60,075 bases of DNA from Bacteroidales bacterium (GTDB lineage Bacteria; Bacteroidota; Bacteroidia; Bacteroidales; F082), in the NCBI GenBank assembly GCA_024400425.1, contig JAKSMV010000020.1, positions 1 to 60,075 on the forward strand, read 5' to 3'. The position numbers and the translations under genes are program-made. Below the pieces are notes generated by a model, which was not told the origin of the DNA, did no database searches, and saw nothing but the letters and a program-made list of their open reading frames with translations. Below, in pieces: positions 35,001 to 41,863 of the stretch (its first letter is position 1; each line of letters begins with the position of its first letter).

Positions 35001-35411
35001 GTAGCTGTAAGGCACTTGGTCGGGATTGACTTTCCGACTGAGGTTGCCTTTCGATGGGGCTATCTCAATGTTCTCGAAATCAGTGTATTCTGCTTTTTCA
35101 ATTCGTACTTCCATGCAGTCAGTGTCGCCAATGATGAGTGGGATGGCTGTCATAGGCAGGTCGGGAGTGCCGGCTTCAAGTTGGCTTACCATCTTCGGAA
35201 CGGTGACAATCGTTTCTTGACCTCTGCCGGTCGTAACGCTCTGGGTGAAGAATCCGTCTAGATGTAGGTTGACGACGATTTTATCCTCTGCCGATGACAC
35301 TAACTTGATTTTCGGAGCCGTTGGGCTATCGTTCCCGATGCTTTCCCATGTTTGTGGAAAGACATTGATAGACAGAGATATAATGAGTGCAATTAGAATG
35401 TATTTTTTCAT
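32082..35411 (-). CDS. Second gingipain-family C25 peptidase with T9SS sorting domain
   Basis: A 1109-residue secreted cysteine peptidase, paralogous to the one at 26014 over propeptide and catalytic domain. Signal peptide (1-19), propeptide-like region, C25 domain with catalytic His near 440 (LVNYCNHGSETSW) and Cys near 473 (STACLNGKFNH), again 33 residues apart. The C-terminal half differs: CARDB/Ig-like domains (about 680-880), a choice-of-anchor J-like domain (about 885-1030, VREDFETGDFSKFSW ... CVWVDDIQFP) and a type A sorting domain (TVFPNPASHTINI ... CMKKIVVW). A good promoter lies just upstream (35446-35476). Substrate specificity is not deducible. Confidence 0.92.
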   Translation of the reverse strand: MKKYILIALIISLSINVFPQTWESIGNDSPTAPKIKLVSSAEDKIVVNLHLDGFFTQSVTTGRGQETIVTVPKMVSQLEAGTPDLPMTAIPLIIGDTDCMEVRIEKAEYTDFENIEIAPSKGNLSRKVNPDQVPYSYGEMYQTDAFYPSQPVILDAPYILRDFRGQNIIVKPFTYNPVSKTLRVFHDMDIVVEKTNGEAINPKNTRKSKQIKVDSEMRGYYQRHFINFGQGATKYNFVEDRGEMLVICTDPYAEAMQPLVNWKNQSGRPTTLVKISEIGGNNEAQIKGYIQDHYLSGNLEFVLLVGDYDDLTPHYIGDGYSDCWFGQLEGNDYYIEVFVGRFSAESITDVQNQVNKVIYYERDLDANQHWLDKGVGIGSTDGPGHNGGETDWQHIDYIRDTLLHYTYNEVSQRYKGVNNPTAALLNEDFNNGASLVNYCNHGSETSWLVCGYNNSNVNALTNDYRWPCIISTACLNGKFNHSVPCFAETWMRATNNQSGVPTGAIGGMFSWSSQSWEPPMTGQDEMNDIIAEWRGDGQYNHTMGGALLNGNMRILDLHPSDAGVTHNTWILFGDPSLMLRTANPTAMNVSHEPAVLMPGLTALNITADTDFGIATLSINGVPIASSYLHDGIAELQFDPLSGTGDAQLIVVGFNKETYVKDIEIAVLDGPYVIAESYSIDGNGRLDFDETVHIDLRVKNVGVETANNVTAVLSTNCQYIGIQSGTATLPSIPAGESYDINNAFVVHVADNVPDATKAQFILTCTTGSESWTSSFNATISAPKLEILEVYTANDVEPGDDGILRITLQNTGSSDSPQGTITPSCANGFINFQNAQTSFASIEAGETTSIDIPFHASGNTQTGWAYEIQIDAEAGQYEATSTTLLYIGSVREDFETGDFSKFSWAFSGGNWSIVTDIVHNGTYAAKSATIGNSRSSDMLTTLRVQADNEISFWVRTSSELYHDKLHFYIDNTEMGVWSGLDNAWQKATFPISAGTHLLRWVYAKDASGAAGEDCVWVDDIQFPPEGIITAISSNLIDADFTVFPNPASHTINILGTEGTYDYTLINCMGQNVYQRQGQGTQTISVEDLPRGIYFVRIVSNGMVCMKKIVVW

Positions 35412-35445
35412 AGCGAACTGAATTTTTGCAATGAATTTTAGGCTG

Positions 35446-35476
35446 CAAAGTTAGATAGTGAAAGGCAAATTGTCAA
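35446..35476 (-). promoter_or_regulatory. Bacteroidetes promoter for the second C25 peptidase
   Basis: On the minus strand TTG (35474-35476) and TAACTTTG (35446-35453) are separated by 20 nt, close to the Bacteroidetes -33/-7 arrangement; the -7 box lies about 35 bases upstream of the start codon. Confidence 0.65.
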
Positions 35477-35520
35477 GAGATTGGGAAACAAATCTTTCGC
35501 AAATCTCAAACAAATAAGGA

Positions 35521-35665
35521 CGCGAAGCGGCTGTCCGTTTAAGGGCAGGGGTTCCGCTGCGCTCCACCGCCTGCTAAATCTCTTTCGTCCCTACGGGACT
35601 TAGCGAAGCCCTGCAAGGGTGGTAGAGGTTTAGCAGTGCCGTGAGCCGCTGCCAGCAGCAACTCG
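35521..35665. repeat. Structured intergenic repeat
   Basis: CTGCTAAATCTCT (35571-35583) pairs with AGAGGTTTAGCAG (35624-35636), one mismatch. Inside lie two small hairpins, GTCCC/GGGAC (35587-35599) and CCCT/AGGG (35609-35619), giving a cloverleaf-like layout. Open frames across it look accidental. It lies in the 472-bp gap before the CotH gene. Confidence 0.65.
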
Positions 35666-35733
35666 GGAAAAAGGAAACATGAACAAAAGGTACAAATTTT
35701 TTGGGGGTTACTTACGGATTTGAGGAAAAAATG

Positions 35734-35741
35734 TAATTTTG
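35734..35741 (+). promoter_or_regulatory. Bacteroidetes -7 element for the CotH gene
   Basis: TAATTTTG followed by C matches TAnnTTTG. It implies a leader of about 135 nt before the ATG at 35884, within which AAGGTGG (35805-35811) and CCACCTT (35828-35834) can pair. Confidence 0.55.
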
Positions 35742-35883
35742 CACACTGAATTAATACTCCAGACAGGGTTGCTGCCGATGAATGGCGAATCAAATTGCGT
35801 CCCTAAGGTGGATTGATGGGCTCTGTGCCACCTTTTAGACTGGGAAAACGGATTTATGGAGCCTTCTTAGCTTTTGCTGCATC

Positions 35884-37707
35884 ATGAAGCACGTCATATC
35901 CTTAATCGGTTTGGTTTTGTTTTGCTTGAACGTGTCGGCTCAGGTCGAAAAAGTCACGTTTTCACATTCGGGTGGTTTTTATGAAAATTCGTTTTCACTC
36001 ATCTTGAGCAATAGTAATCCGCAAAGCTGCATTCGATTTACGACTAACGGCAATCGCCCGACGGCACAATCTCAACTTTATTCGGAACCGCTTCGACTCG
36101 ACGAAAACTTTTATTCCCAATCGGATATTTATACGATACCCGTTGCCCCTGATAGCTTGATGTTTTATCCCAATTCGGTGCGGCATTGCATTGTCATTCG
36201 TGCGGCAGTCTTCGACGAAAACGGCAACTGCATCAGCGATGTGGTGACCAATAGCTATTTCATCCGTTCGTTGGGTTGCGATACGCATAGTTTGCCAGTA
36301 ATCTCGATATGTGCCGACTCCATAGGCCTTTTCGATCATGGAATAGGAATCATGGTGCCTGGCACAAGTTACGACCCGCATCAGCCAGCAACAACGGGCA
36401 ATTACTATATGACTGGCGATGAATGGGAACGACAAATTAATTTTGAGTTTTACGAATTGAACAATTCTGGCATCAATCAGCAGGCTGGATTGAGAACGCA
36501 TGGAAAAAAGACGAGGCGTCACCAACAGAAAGGATTGAAACTTTATGCAAGGGAAGAATACGGAAAGAAACGTTTCAAGCACCAGTTTTTTGAAAACATC
36601 CCGAATGATAATTTCAAACACCTGACCTTGAAAGGGTTTGACAGTTCGTGGAACGGTTTGGGATTTAATGATTATGTGTGCGGACGAATCGCACAGAACC
36701 TGAACGTCGAAAGCTTGGCTTCAAGGGCCACGCTCCTATTTCTGAACGGCGAATCGTGGGGCATTTATTTCTTGGAAGAACGCCCCGATGAAAGGTATCT
36801 TGAGGATCACTTTGGCGTTGATATTGACAATGTGAATATAATGAATGACTGGAATGGACATTATGATTGTGGTTCCGCCAGTAATTTCTTGAATCTGTTC
36901 AATTGGCTAGAAGGAGCCAATCTTGCCAATCCTGAGGATTATGCCTATTTCTCCACCAAAGTGGATATTGATAATTTTATTGATTATCAATTGTTTGAGA
37001 TTTTTGTACATAATCTTGACTGGCCTGCCAACAATGTCAGGTTCTGGCAATTGGGCGATGGCATCATGCGCTGGATTTTCTTCGATGGCGACGGATGCCT
37101 TGAGACATTGGACTTTGATGCTTTCGCCAATGCCGTTTACGATGGCGACCAAACCTATCCATCCAGCTCAAGGGCAACGCTGTTTTTTAGGAAACTGCTC
37201 CAAAACAATGATTTCAAGGCCCGTTTCAACAGCCGTTTCAATGAACTCTTACAGTCGGAATTCGATTATGCTTCAACAAGCCAGTATTTCAACTACATGC
37301 ATCAAAAGCTGGAGCCTTCTGTGCCGCAGCAGATTGAGCGGTTTGGCCGCCCTTCATCCATGGAATCATGGTTGGGATGGTGTACTTGGCATGTTGATAA
37401 CTTTCTGCGTAACAGACCTTCAATGATGTCTGAAGAGTTGTTGAATTTTTTGTCCGTTGAAGCGAACGAAAGCATAGGTTTCAACTGCTTTCCGAACCCT
37501 TCAGATGGTGATATCTTCATAAGGCTTGACGATGGCTCTGTAGGCCCAACAGAGATTGAAATCTATACTGTCATGGGACAAAAAGTCTTCTCAAAATCAT
37601 GCGTTTTGTCTGGTTTAGAAAACAAGGTCACTATTAACCCGGACTTGCCAGCCGGCATTTATTTCCTGAAAATAAATGGGAGTTCGCAGAAAATCGTCAG
37701 GCGCTAA
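35884..37707 (+). CDS. T9SS-exported CotH kinase family protein
   Basis: A 607-residue secreted protein. Signal peptide (MKHVISLIGLVLFCLNVSAQ), an N-terminal chitobiase/hexosaminidase C-terminal-type beta domain (about 22-115, CIRFTTNGNRPT), a CotH kinase-like domain (about 135-500) and a type A sorting domain (NCFPNPSDGDIFIR ... GIYFLKINGSSQKIVRR). CotH-like hallmarks are the basic GLRTHGKKTRRHQQKG motif near 201-216 and RWIFFDGDG near 393-401, which corresponds to the acidic metal-binding DxD segment. CotH of Bacillus is a protein kinase for spore-coat proteins; roles in T9SS-bearing bacteria are not established. Monocistronic, with a ~135-nt leader. Confidence 0.87.
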   Translation: MKHVISLIGLVLFCLNVSAQVEKVTFSHSGGFYENSFSLILSNSNPQSCIRFTTNGNRPTAQSQLYSEPLRLDENFYSQSDIYTIPVAPDSLMFYPNSVRHCIVIRAAVFDENGNCISDVVTNSYFIRSLGCDTHSLPVISICADSIGLFDHGIGIMVPGTSYDPHQPATTGNYYMTGDEWERQINFEFYELNNSGINQQAGLRTHGKKTRRHQQKGLKLYAREEYGKKRFKHQFFENIPNDNFKHLTLKGFDSSWNGLGFNDYVCGRIAQNLNVESLASRATLLFLNGESWGIYFLEERPDERYLEDHFGVDIDNVNIMNDWNGHYDCGSASNFLNLFNWLEGANLANPEDYAYFSTKVDIDNFIDYQLFEIFVHNLDWPANNVRFWQLGDGIMRWIFFDGDGCLETLDFDAFANAVYDGDQTYPSSSRATLFFRKLLQNNDFKARFNSRFNELLQSEFDYASTSQYFNYMHQKLEPSVPQQIERFGRPSSMESWLGWCTWHVDNFLRNRPSMMSEELLNFLSVEANESIGFNCFPNPSDGDIFIRLDDGSVGPTEIEIYTVMGQKVFSKSCVLSGLENKVTINPDLPAGIYFLKINGSSQKIVRR

Positions 37708-37761
37708 CTCATTATGGTTTTCTCATTTCCTAATCATTGGCTTCGAAGTCGCTGCTGCCCA

Positions 37762-38520
37762 TCAAATCAAAAAACGTATCTCTTTAATGTCGTATGTGTG
37801 AAGTTGTTGTGCCTCGTCAAATAGCTGAAGCCTTCCGAACTTGTCGATGCCTGTCATGAATAGCTTGATGCTTTGGCTGGCAACTTCATATTCGGCCCAT
37901 TCGTTGTAGCGGAGAAGTCTGGCGTAATACCTGTTGTCAATGGCTTGCCTGACTTGCAGTCCGTTTTGGGCTTGCTCACGAATCTCTTCTGCCAAATTCC
38001 CGATGTGCGTAACCAATTCTTCTAGTAGTGGCCCCAGGCCGTAATCTTTTCCCGTAATCATCTTCATGGAAATGGGATTTGTTGGCCAATCGGAAAATTG
38101 CATTTGGTTGATATTCAATCCGATGCCGATAATTGAATTGCCCAAATTGCTACCTTCTATGGTGCTGTTGATGAGGATGCCGCCGAGCTTGTGGCCTTCG
38201 TAATAGATGTCGTTGGGCCACTTGATGCTGAGTTTTTCAGGATCCAGGTAGTTGTCCAGGACTTCCAACATGCCCAAAGGGACGAGTTGCGAGAGCGTAA
38301 ACTGTTCTGCGGCAGGCAGCCAACTCATGTCGATGGCGACGGAGAAGGTGAGGTTCATGCCTATTTCGCTTTCCCAATTGTTGCTGCCCATGCCTTTGCC
38401 CGCCGTCTGCTCGTCGGCAAAGACAACGAGACCGCTGATTTCAGTGTTGCCTTGCAAACGCTGCAGATAGGCGTTGGTTGAATCTATGGTCTTGATATGT
38501 TGGAATTTGAAATCCATCAT
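37762..38520 (-). CDS. birA: Biotin-[acetyl-CoA-carboxylase] ligase
   Basis: A 252-residue cytoplasmic enzyme that activates biotin with ATP and attaches it to biotin carboxyl carrier proteins. DSTNAYLQRL (near 14-23) is the family opening motif, TAGKGMGSNNWESE corresponds to the GRGRxGRxW biotin/ATP-binding loop, and IKWPNDIYYEGHKLGGIL is the KWPNDI motif. There is no N-terminal DNA-binding HTH, so it is a class I (non-repressor) ligase. It is convergent with the CotH gene and divergent from the small T9SS gene at 38640. Confidence 0.92.
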   Translation of the reverse strand: MMDFKFQHIKTIDSTNAYLQRLQGNTEISGLVVFADEQTAGKGMGSNNWESEIGMNLTFSVAIDMSWLPAAEQFTLSQLVPLGMLEVLDNYLDPEKLSIKWPNDIYYEGHKLGGILINSTIEGSNLGNSIIGIGLNINQMQFSDWPTNPISMKMITGKDYGLGPLLEELVTHIGNLAEEIREQAQNGLQVRQAIDNRYYARLLRYNEWAEYEVASQSIKLFMTGIDKFGRLQLFDEAQQLHTYDIKEIRFLI

Positions 38521-38639
38521 TTGGTTTTATTGTTGCCCAAAAATACGTTTTTTTCAAAAAATGGCAATTTTTTTGTGGGTGTTTGAGATTTTTTTTCGAT
38601 TTTTGCATCAAATAGTTTAATCAATAAAAACGTATCAAT

Positions 38640-39353
38640 ATGATTAGAAGATCTATCCTTACTTTTTTGCTGTTGGCCTTTATCGGTGGCGTAACAGCTC
38701 AGACCCTGCAATTTGAATGGAACGGCCAAGTGTTTGCCGATGGTGAAGAAATCATCTGCACCAACGATGAATATGGCTATGGCGAAATCATCCAACACAT
38801 GCAAGTCCGTAACCTCACGGATAACAGCCTTGATGTGATTCTCGAGCAGGAAATCATTCAAAACCTTGAAGGCACGATGATTTCATTCTGCTTTGGCCAA
38901 TGCTATGCTCCTGGCACTAACGTGTCAGGTCCTGTCGCCATTCTCCCTCATCAAGTTAATGACGAGCAGAATGATATGACATTACATGTTCTCTACGATG
39001 GTGTTCATGGAACTGTTGTCATGAAGTATTATGCTTACGCCCAAAACGATCCTGAAAACAAGATTAGCATCTATGTGCGCTTCGGTTATGGTGCTGATGG
39101 CGTCAGCGAAAGCGTTGCCTCTATGGGTCATGCCTATCCTAACCCAGCTACCTCTAGCGTGCGTTTCAATGTCGAAGGCGTTGCAAATGCCAACATCGCA
39201 ATCTACAACCTTCTCGGTCAGGAAGTGCTGAATCAGAAAGTTGAAGCAGGACAAGCTACCATTTCAGTTGCCGACCTCGAAAAGGGTATTTATTTCTGCA
39301 ATCTGGTCGTCAACGGCAAAACCGTTTCAACCGAAAAGCTGATTGTAAAGTAA
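38640..39353 (+). CDS. Small T9SS-exported protein
   Basis: A 237-residue secreted protein. Signal peptide (MIRRSILTFLLLAFIGGVTAQ), an unassigned beta-rich domain (about 22-155) with two cysteines in FCFGQC, and a type A sorting domain (YPNPATSSVRFNVEG ... KGIYFCNLVVNGKTVSTEKLIVK). The unassigned domain has a regular strand pattern; I do not recognise a family. It has its own terminator (39378-39410). No enzymatic motif is visible. Confidence 0.85.
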   Translation: MIRRSILTFLLLAFIGGVTAQTLQFEWNGQVFADGEEIICTNDEYGYGEIIQHMQVRNLTDNSLDVILEQEIIQNLEGTMISFCFGQCYAPGTNVSGPVAILPHQVNDEQNDMTLHVLYDGVHGTVVMKYYAYAQNDPENKISIYVRFGYGADGVSESVASMGHAYPNPATSSVRFNVEGVANANIAIYNLLGQEVLNQKVEAGQATISVADLEKGIYFCNLVVNGKTVSTEKLIVK

Positions 39354-39377
39354 TATTGTAAAGCTTTAAAAGCAAGA

Positions 39378-39410
39378 AGGCATCACCGTGTGGCGATGCC
39401 TCTTTTTTTT
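39378..39410 (+). terminator. Rho-independent terminator
   Basis: AGGCATC (39378-39384) pairs with GATGCCT (39395-39401), with an inner CC/GG, followed by T9 after a C. It ends the small T9SS gene and precedes the convergent DUF4294 gene. Confidence 0.8.
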
Positions 39411-39428
39411 ATTGGTAGGTGTTGCTCT

Positions 39429-40109
39429 TTAGGCAATTCCTCTCTCGATCATGGCGATGATGGTCTCGATGTCGTCGTCTTCTTGGTTCTTGTGCGGGTC
39501 GAATTCCGATTTCAGGTTGTATCCCCACAGGCGAGCGAAGCCTTGGTAGAAGAATGCCCTGAACTTGCCGCGCAACTGCTGGACGACTTCGTATGACGAG
39601 TCGCCAGTCTCGCGGTCGATGAGCCTGATGAGGATGAGGCCTTGGCTGAAGTTGAGGTTTTTCAGTTCTTCGGTGTATCGCTCCGTGAGGTCGTCTTCGG
39701 CTTTTTTCATGAGTTCGCGGCGTGCCGATGCCGTCTTCTCTCTTGCCAACAAACTGTCGTATTCGTGCATCATCTTTCTCGCAATGAGGGCGTAAGGATA
39801 CACCTTCTTCACATTGAAAGCCAAACGTTGGCCGCTTTTCGTTTCAATGATCTGGTTGTAGCGTTGCATCAAGTCGATATCTACTTCAGGCAGGTTGACC
39901 GTCAGCAAAGTGTCGCCATTTTCAAGAATCTGGGCATAAACCACATGAACGTCGCTGCGGTCTTCCGAAAAACTGACTACGGCAGGTTGTGGTTTCTCGA
40001 TGGACTTTGGTATCTGCTTGATGCGAATGACAGTTGGCTTACTGACTAATTGCGCGAAACTTGTTGAAGCCAAAAATGCAAGTGCTATGATGAATGCAGT
40101 CTTTCTCAT
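39429..40109 (-). CDS. DUF4294 family exported protein
   Basis: A 226-residue protein with a signal peptide when started at the ATG 40107-40109 (MRKTAFIIALAFLASTSFAQ); an ATG at 40163 would add 18 residues before the signal and is unlikely. The central VYAQILENGDTLLTVNLPEV ... KVYPYALIARKMMHEYD ... LNFSQGLILIRLIDRETGDSSYEVV pattern matches my recollection of DUF4294, a Bacteroidota-specific family of unknown function. It has no T9SS domain, so it is presumably periplasmic. The next gene upstream is the AT-rich restriction-modification island. Confidence 0.78.
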   Translation of the reverse strand: MRKTAFIIALAFLASTSFAQLVSKPTVIRIKQIPKSIEKPQPAVVSFSEDRSDVHVVYAQILENGDTLLTVNLPEVDIDLMQRYNQIIETKSGQRLAFNVKKVYPYALIARKMMHEYDSLLAREKTASARRELMKKAEDDLTERYTEELKNLNFSQGLILIRLIDRETGDSSYEVVQQLRGKFRAFFYQGFARLWGYNLKSEFDPHKNQEDDDIETIIAMIERGIA

Positions 40110-40260
40110 GACGTGTGTTGCTTTTGTTGTTTGATGCAATATGAATAGCAATGATTGTGCCAAAGATTGGAAAATGTCGTATGTTTCAGAAATGATTAAA
40201 TCAAATATTGCTATCTTTAGTCTGTGGATTGGTGTTGCTTTACATTATATTTTTGCCACT

Positions 40261-40485
40261 ATGGAAAATAATATTAATGTACTCTTTGGTAGAAAAGTAG
40301 CAAAATTGCGGAAGCTACAAGGGATTTCGCAGGAAGAATTAGCTGAAAGGTGTGGTATCCATCGTACCTATATTGGAGCTATTGAACGTGGAGAGAAATC
40401 TCCAACTCTTAATACCATTGAAAAGATAGCAAATGGCCTAAATGTTGAAATAATTGAATTATGGGAAGTGAAGCAAATAGATTGA
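40261..40485 (+). CDS. XRE-family controller (C) protein of R-M system
   Basis: A 74-residue HTH protein. The ATG at 40261 begins MENNINVLFGRKVAKLRKLQ; the frame is open 40 residues further upstream but that extension is hydrophobic and unlike the family. The helix-turn-helix spans about residues 21-43 (GISQEELAERCGIHRTYIGA). Length and position, immediately before and overlapping the endonuclease gene by 25 bases, are those of C proteins, which delay endonuclease expression after the system enters a new host. I could not identify a convincing C-box in the 150 bases upstream. Confidence 0.82.
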   Translation: MENNINVLFGRKVAKLRKLQGISQEELAERCGIHRTYIGAIERGEKSPTLNTIEKIANGLNVEIIELWEVKQID

Positions 40486-41060
40486 GAAAAAAGTGGCAAG
40501 ACTATGGCGGTCTGAAAGCTACTAAAGCAGAGCATGATTTCTATTCTGTTTTTGTTGATTTGTTCAAGGATACTGAATATGAATTGATAAAGCAACCTAA
40601 TAAGTTTGAAGACCTCTATGTTAATGTAAAATTGTCTGAAACTGAGAATAAGGAGATTTATCATCCAGAGTCTCCGATTTCGAAGCATGGAATTAAACCA
40701 GATTGTTTGATTAGAAATAAGGTAAGTGGGAAAGAAATCTATGTTGAGTTAAAACGTCAAGATGGTTGGGTCGAAGGAAAATTGCGTAAAGCAGGTAGAG
40801 GGAACGCCCATGAAAGATTGTGTAAGTATTTTACACCAGGGCTGTTGAAATTTTTGAGAGAGAAAAGCGGTATTATATCACCCAATTTGCCGTTTTGGAT
40901 AGTTTTTCAGGGGGATATTACACGCGACCCATGCCGAGTTCGTGAAATTCGTTTTTGGTTTGACGGTAACGAGACAAATGTATTCTTTTGGCGAAATACT
41001 AAAGATTCAAAAGCACTAACAACTCATTTTGTAAATAATATACTACCATTATTAGAATAA
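40461..41060 (+). CDS. MunI-like type II restriction endonuclease
   Basis: A 199-residue endonuclease of the MunI/EcoRI structural family; MunI (202 residues) cuts C^AATTG. Catalytic residues are Asp81 (KPD), Glu96 and Lys98 (VELKRQDGWVEGK), spaced exactly as D83, E98 and K100 of MunI. The recognition segment GRGNAHER (112-119) and CKYFTPGLLK are nearly the same as in MunI, as is FWIVFQGDITRDPCRVREI. By inference it recognises CAATTG. It overlaps the controller gene by 25 bases and converges with the methyltransferase. Base composition is clearly AT-richer than flanking housekeeping genes, suggesting horizontal acquisition. Family identification is from memory of the MunI sequence. Confidence 0.92.
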   Translation: MGSEANRLRKKWQDYGGLKATKAEHDFYSVFVDLFKDTEYELIKQPNKFEDLYVNVKLSETENKEIYHPESPISKHGIKPDCLIRNKVSGKEIYVELKRQDGWVEGKLRKAGRGNAHERLCKYFTPGLLKFLREKSGIISPNLPFWIVFQGDITRDPCRVREIRFWFDGNETNVFFWRNTKDSKALTTHFVNNILPLLE

Positions 41061-41087
41061 AAAAAGCAAGATTAGTCTTGCTTTTTT
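41060..41087. terminator. Bidirectional terminator shared by R and M genes
   Basis: AAAAAAGCAAGA (41060-41071) pairs perfectly with TCTTGCTTTTTT (41076-41087) around a 4-nt loop. The last codons and the stop of the methyltransferase gene lie within the hairpin, and the endonuclease stop codon abuts it. Confidence 0.9.
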
Positions 41088-41806
41088 ATTTCTCGAACAT
41101 CAAGTCCCCAAACATCCCATCCGATTGGCTTTTGCCTAGCAAATAGTTCAATTTTGTTTTGTGTTGGAAACATCTTTACAATATTATCTCTAACTTCATT
41201 GGGTTTAACGCTGTGCTCGCCTCTCTGAACTCTAACAAGTTGTTGGATGTTCCTTGCACCTCGTGGAGTCGGAATTTTCCCCTTTTTAAATAGAAGACAT
41301 AATTCACAATTTGATAAGGTGTATTGGCCTGGATTATGGTTCATTTTATCCCATACAAAAGCGACAGTCCGATATTCAAATCCCCACGCTTGACCAAGTT
41401 GAATCCCTTGAGCTAAATGAGGGTTTGTTACCCACATGAATAACAAGCAATCGTCCGCACATATTTTATATAGCGGAATTCTCATTAAGTCTTTGGTCTT
41501 AACAGTTGGGTATTTAAAATTTGCAGCGCTTATGAAGATGCCTTTTTTCCAGTCTTTGTTTTCTGTCTTAATCGAACTCTTATCAAACTGCAATTTCCCG
41601 CCATAATCCCATGGTGGATCAGCATAAATTATCTCGTATTTTTTGCTCGGTAAATCGGGATAAAATTCTGGAAGATCGTTATGTATAGTCCTTCTACTTT
41701 GTTCTGGAGCATAAATCTGATATCCAGAAATTTCGCTTTTGGCAGTGCTTGTGTTTTTATAAACCTCTTCAGAAGGGAATAATGTTAATTCGGTATCCAT
41801 AATCAT
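41072..41806 (-). CDS. MT-A70 family DNA adenine methyltransferase
   Basis: A 244-residue N6-adenine methyltransferase, the presumed protective partner of the MunI-like endonuclease. The catalytic motif DPPW is at 63-66 (IIYADPPWDYGG). Other family features are LLFMWVTNPHLAQGIQLGQAWGFEYRTVAFVW and the C-terminal SVKPNEVRD. M.MunI is likewise MT-A70-related. It is predicted to methylate adenine in CAATTG; that is an inference from the endonuclease. The gene converges with the endonuclease, 11 bases apart, and starts 58 bases from clpX. An alternative start at 41800 (third codon ATG) would shorten it by two residues. Confidence 0.9.
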   Translation of the reverse strand: MIMDTELTLFPSEEVYKNTSTAKSEISGYQIYAPEQSRRTIHNDLPEFYPDLPSKKYEIIYADPPWDYGGKLQFDKSSIKTENKDWKKGIFISAANFKYPTVKTKDLMRIPLYKICADDCLLFMWVTNPHLAQGIQLGQAWGFEYRTVAFVWDKMNHNPGQYTLSNCELCLLFKKGKIPTPRGARNIQQLVRVQRGEHSVKPNEVRDNIVKMFPTQNKIELFARQKPIGWDVWGLDVREIKKQD

Positions 41807-41863
41807 TCCTTATGACAGATTTTTTTTCTTATCAAATTTCAAAACAAATCATAATGATAGTAT

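Noticed and set aside
35539..35793. An 84-codon frame before the CotH gene
   Set aside because: It translates a structured repeat (35521-35665) and the following promoter region; not protein-like.
38517..38861. A 114-codon minus-strand frame between birA and the small T9SS gene
   Set aside because: Overlaps the start of the confident T9SS gene on the other strand and has no recognisable start context or domain.
40141..40260. N-terminal extension of the controller protein from 40141
   Set aside because: The extra 40 residues are hydrophobic and unlike C proteins; the ATG at 40261 directly precedes the conserved HTH region.
40110..40260. A possible C-box (GACT...AGTC) for the R-M controller
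   Set aside because: Only a single AGTC half-site is seen near 40218; no symmetric partner at the expected distance, so I make no claim.
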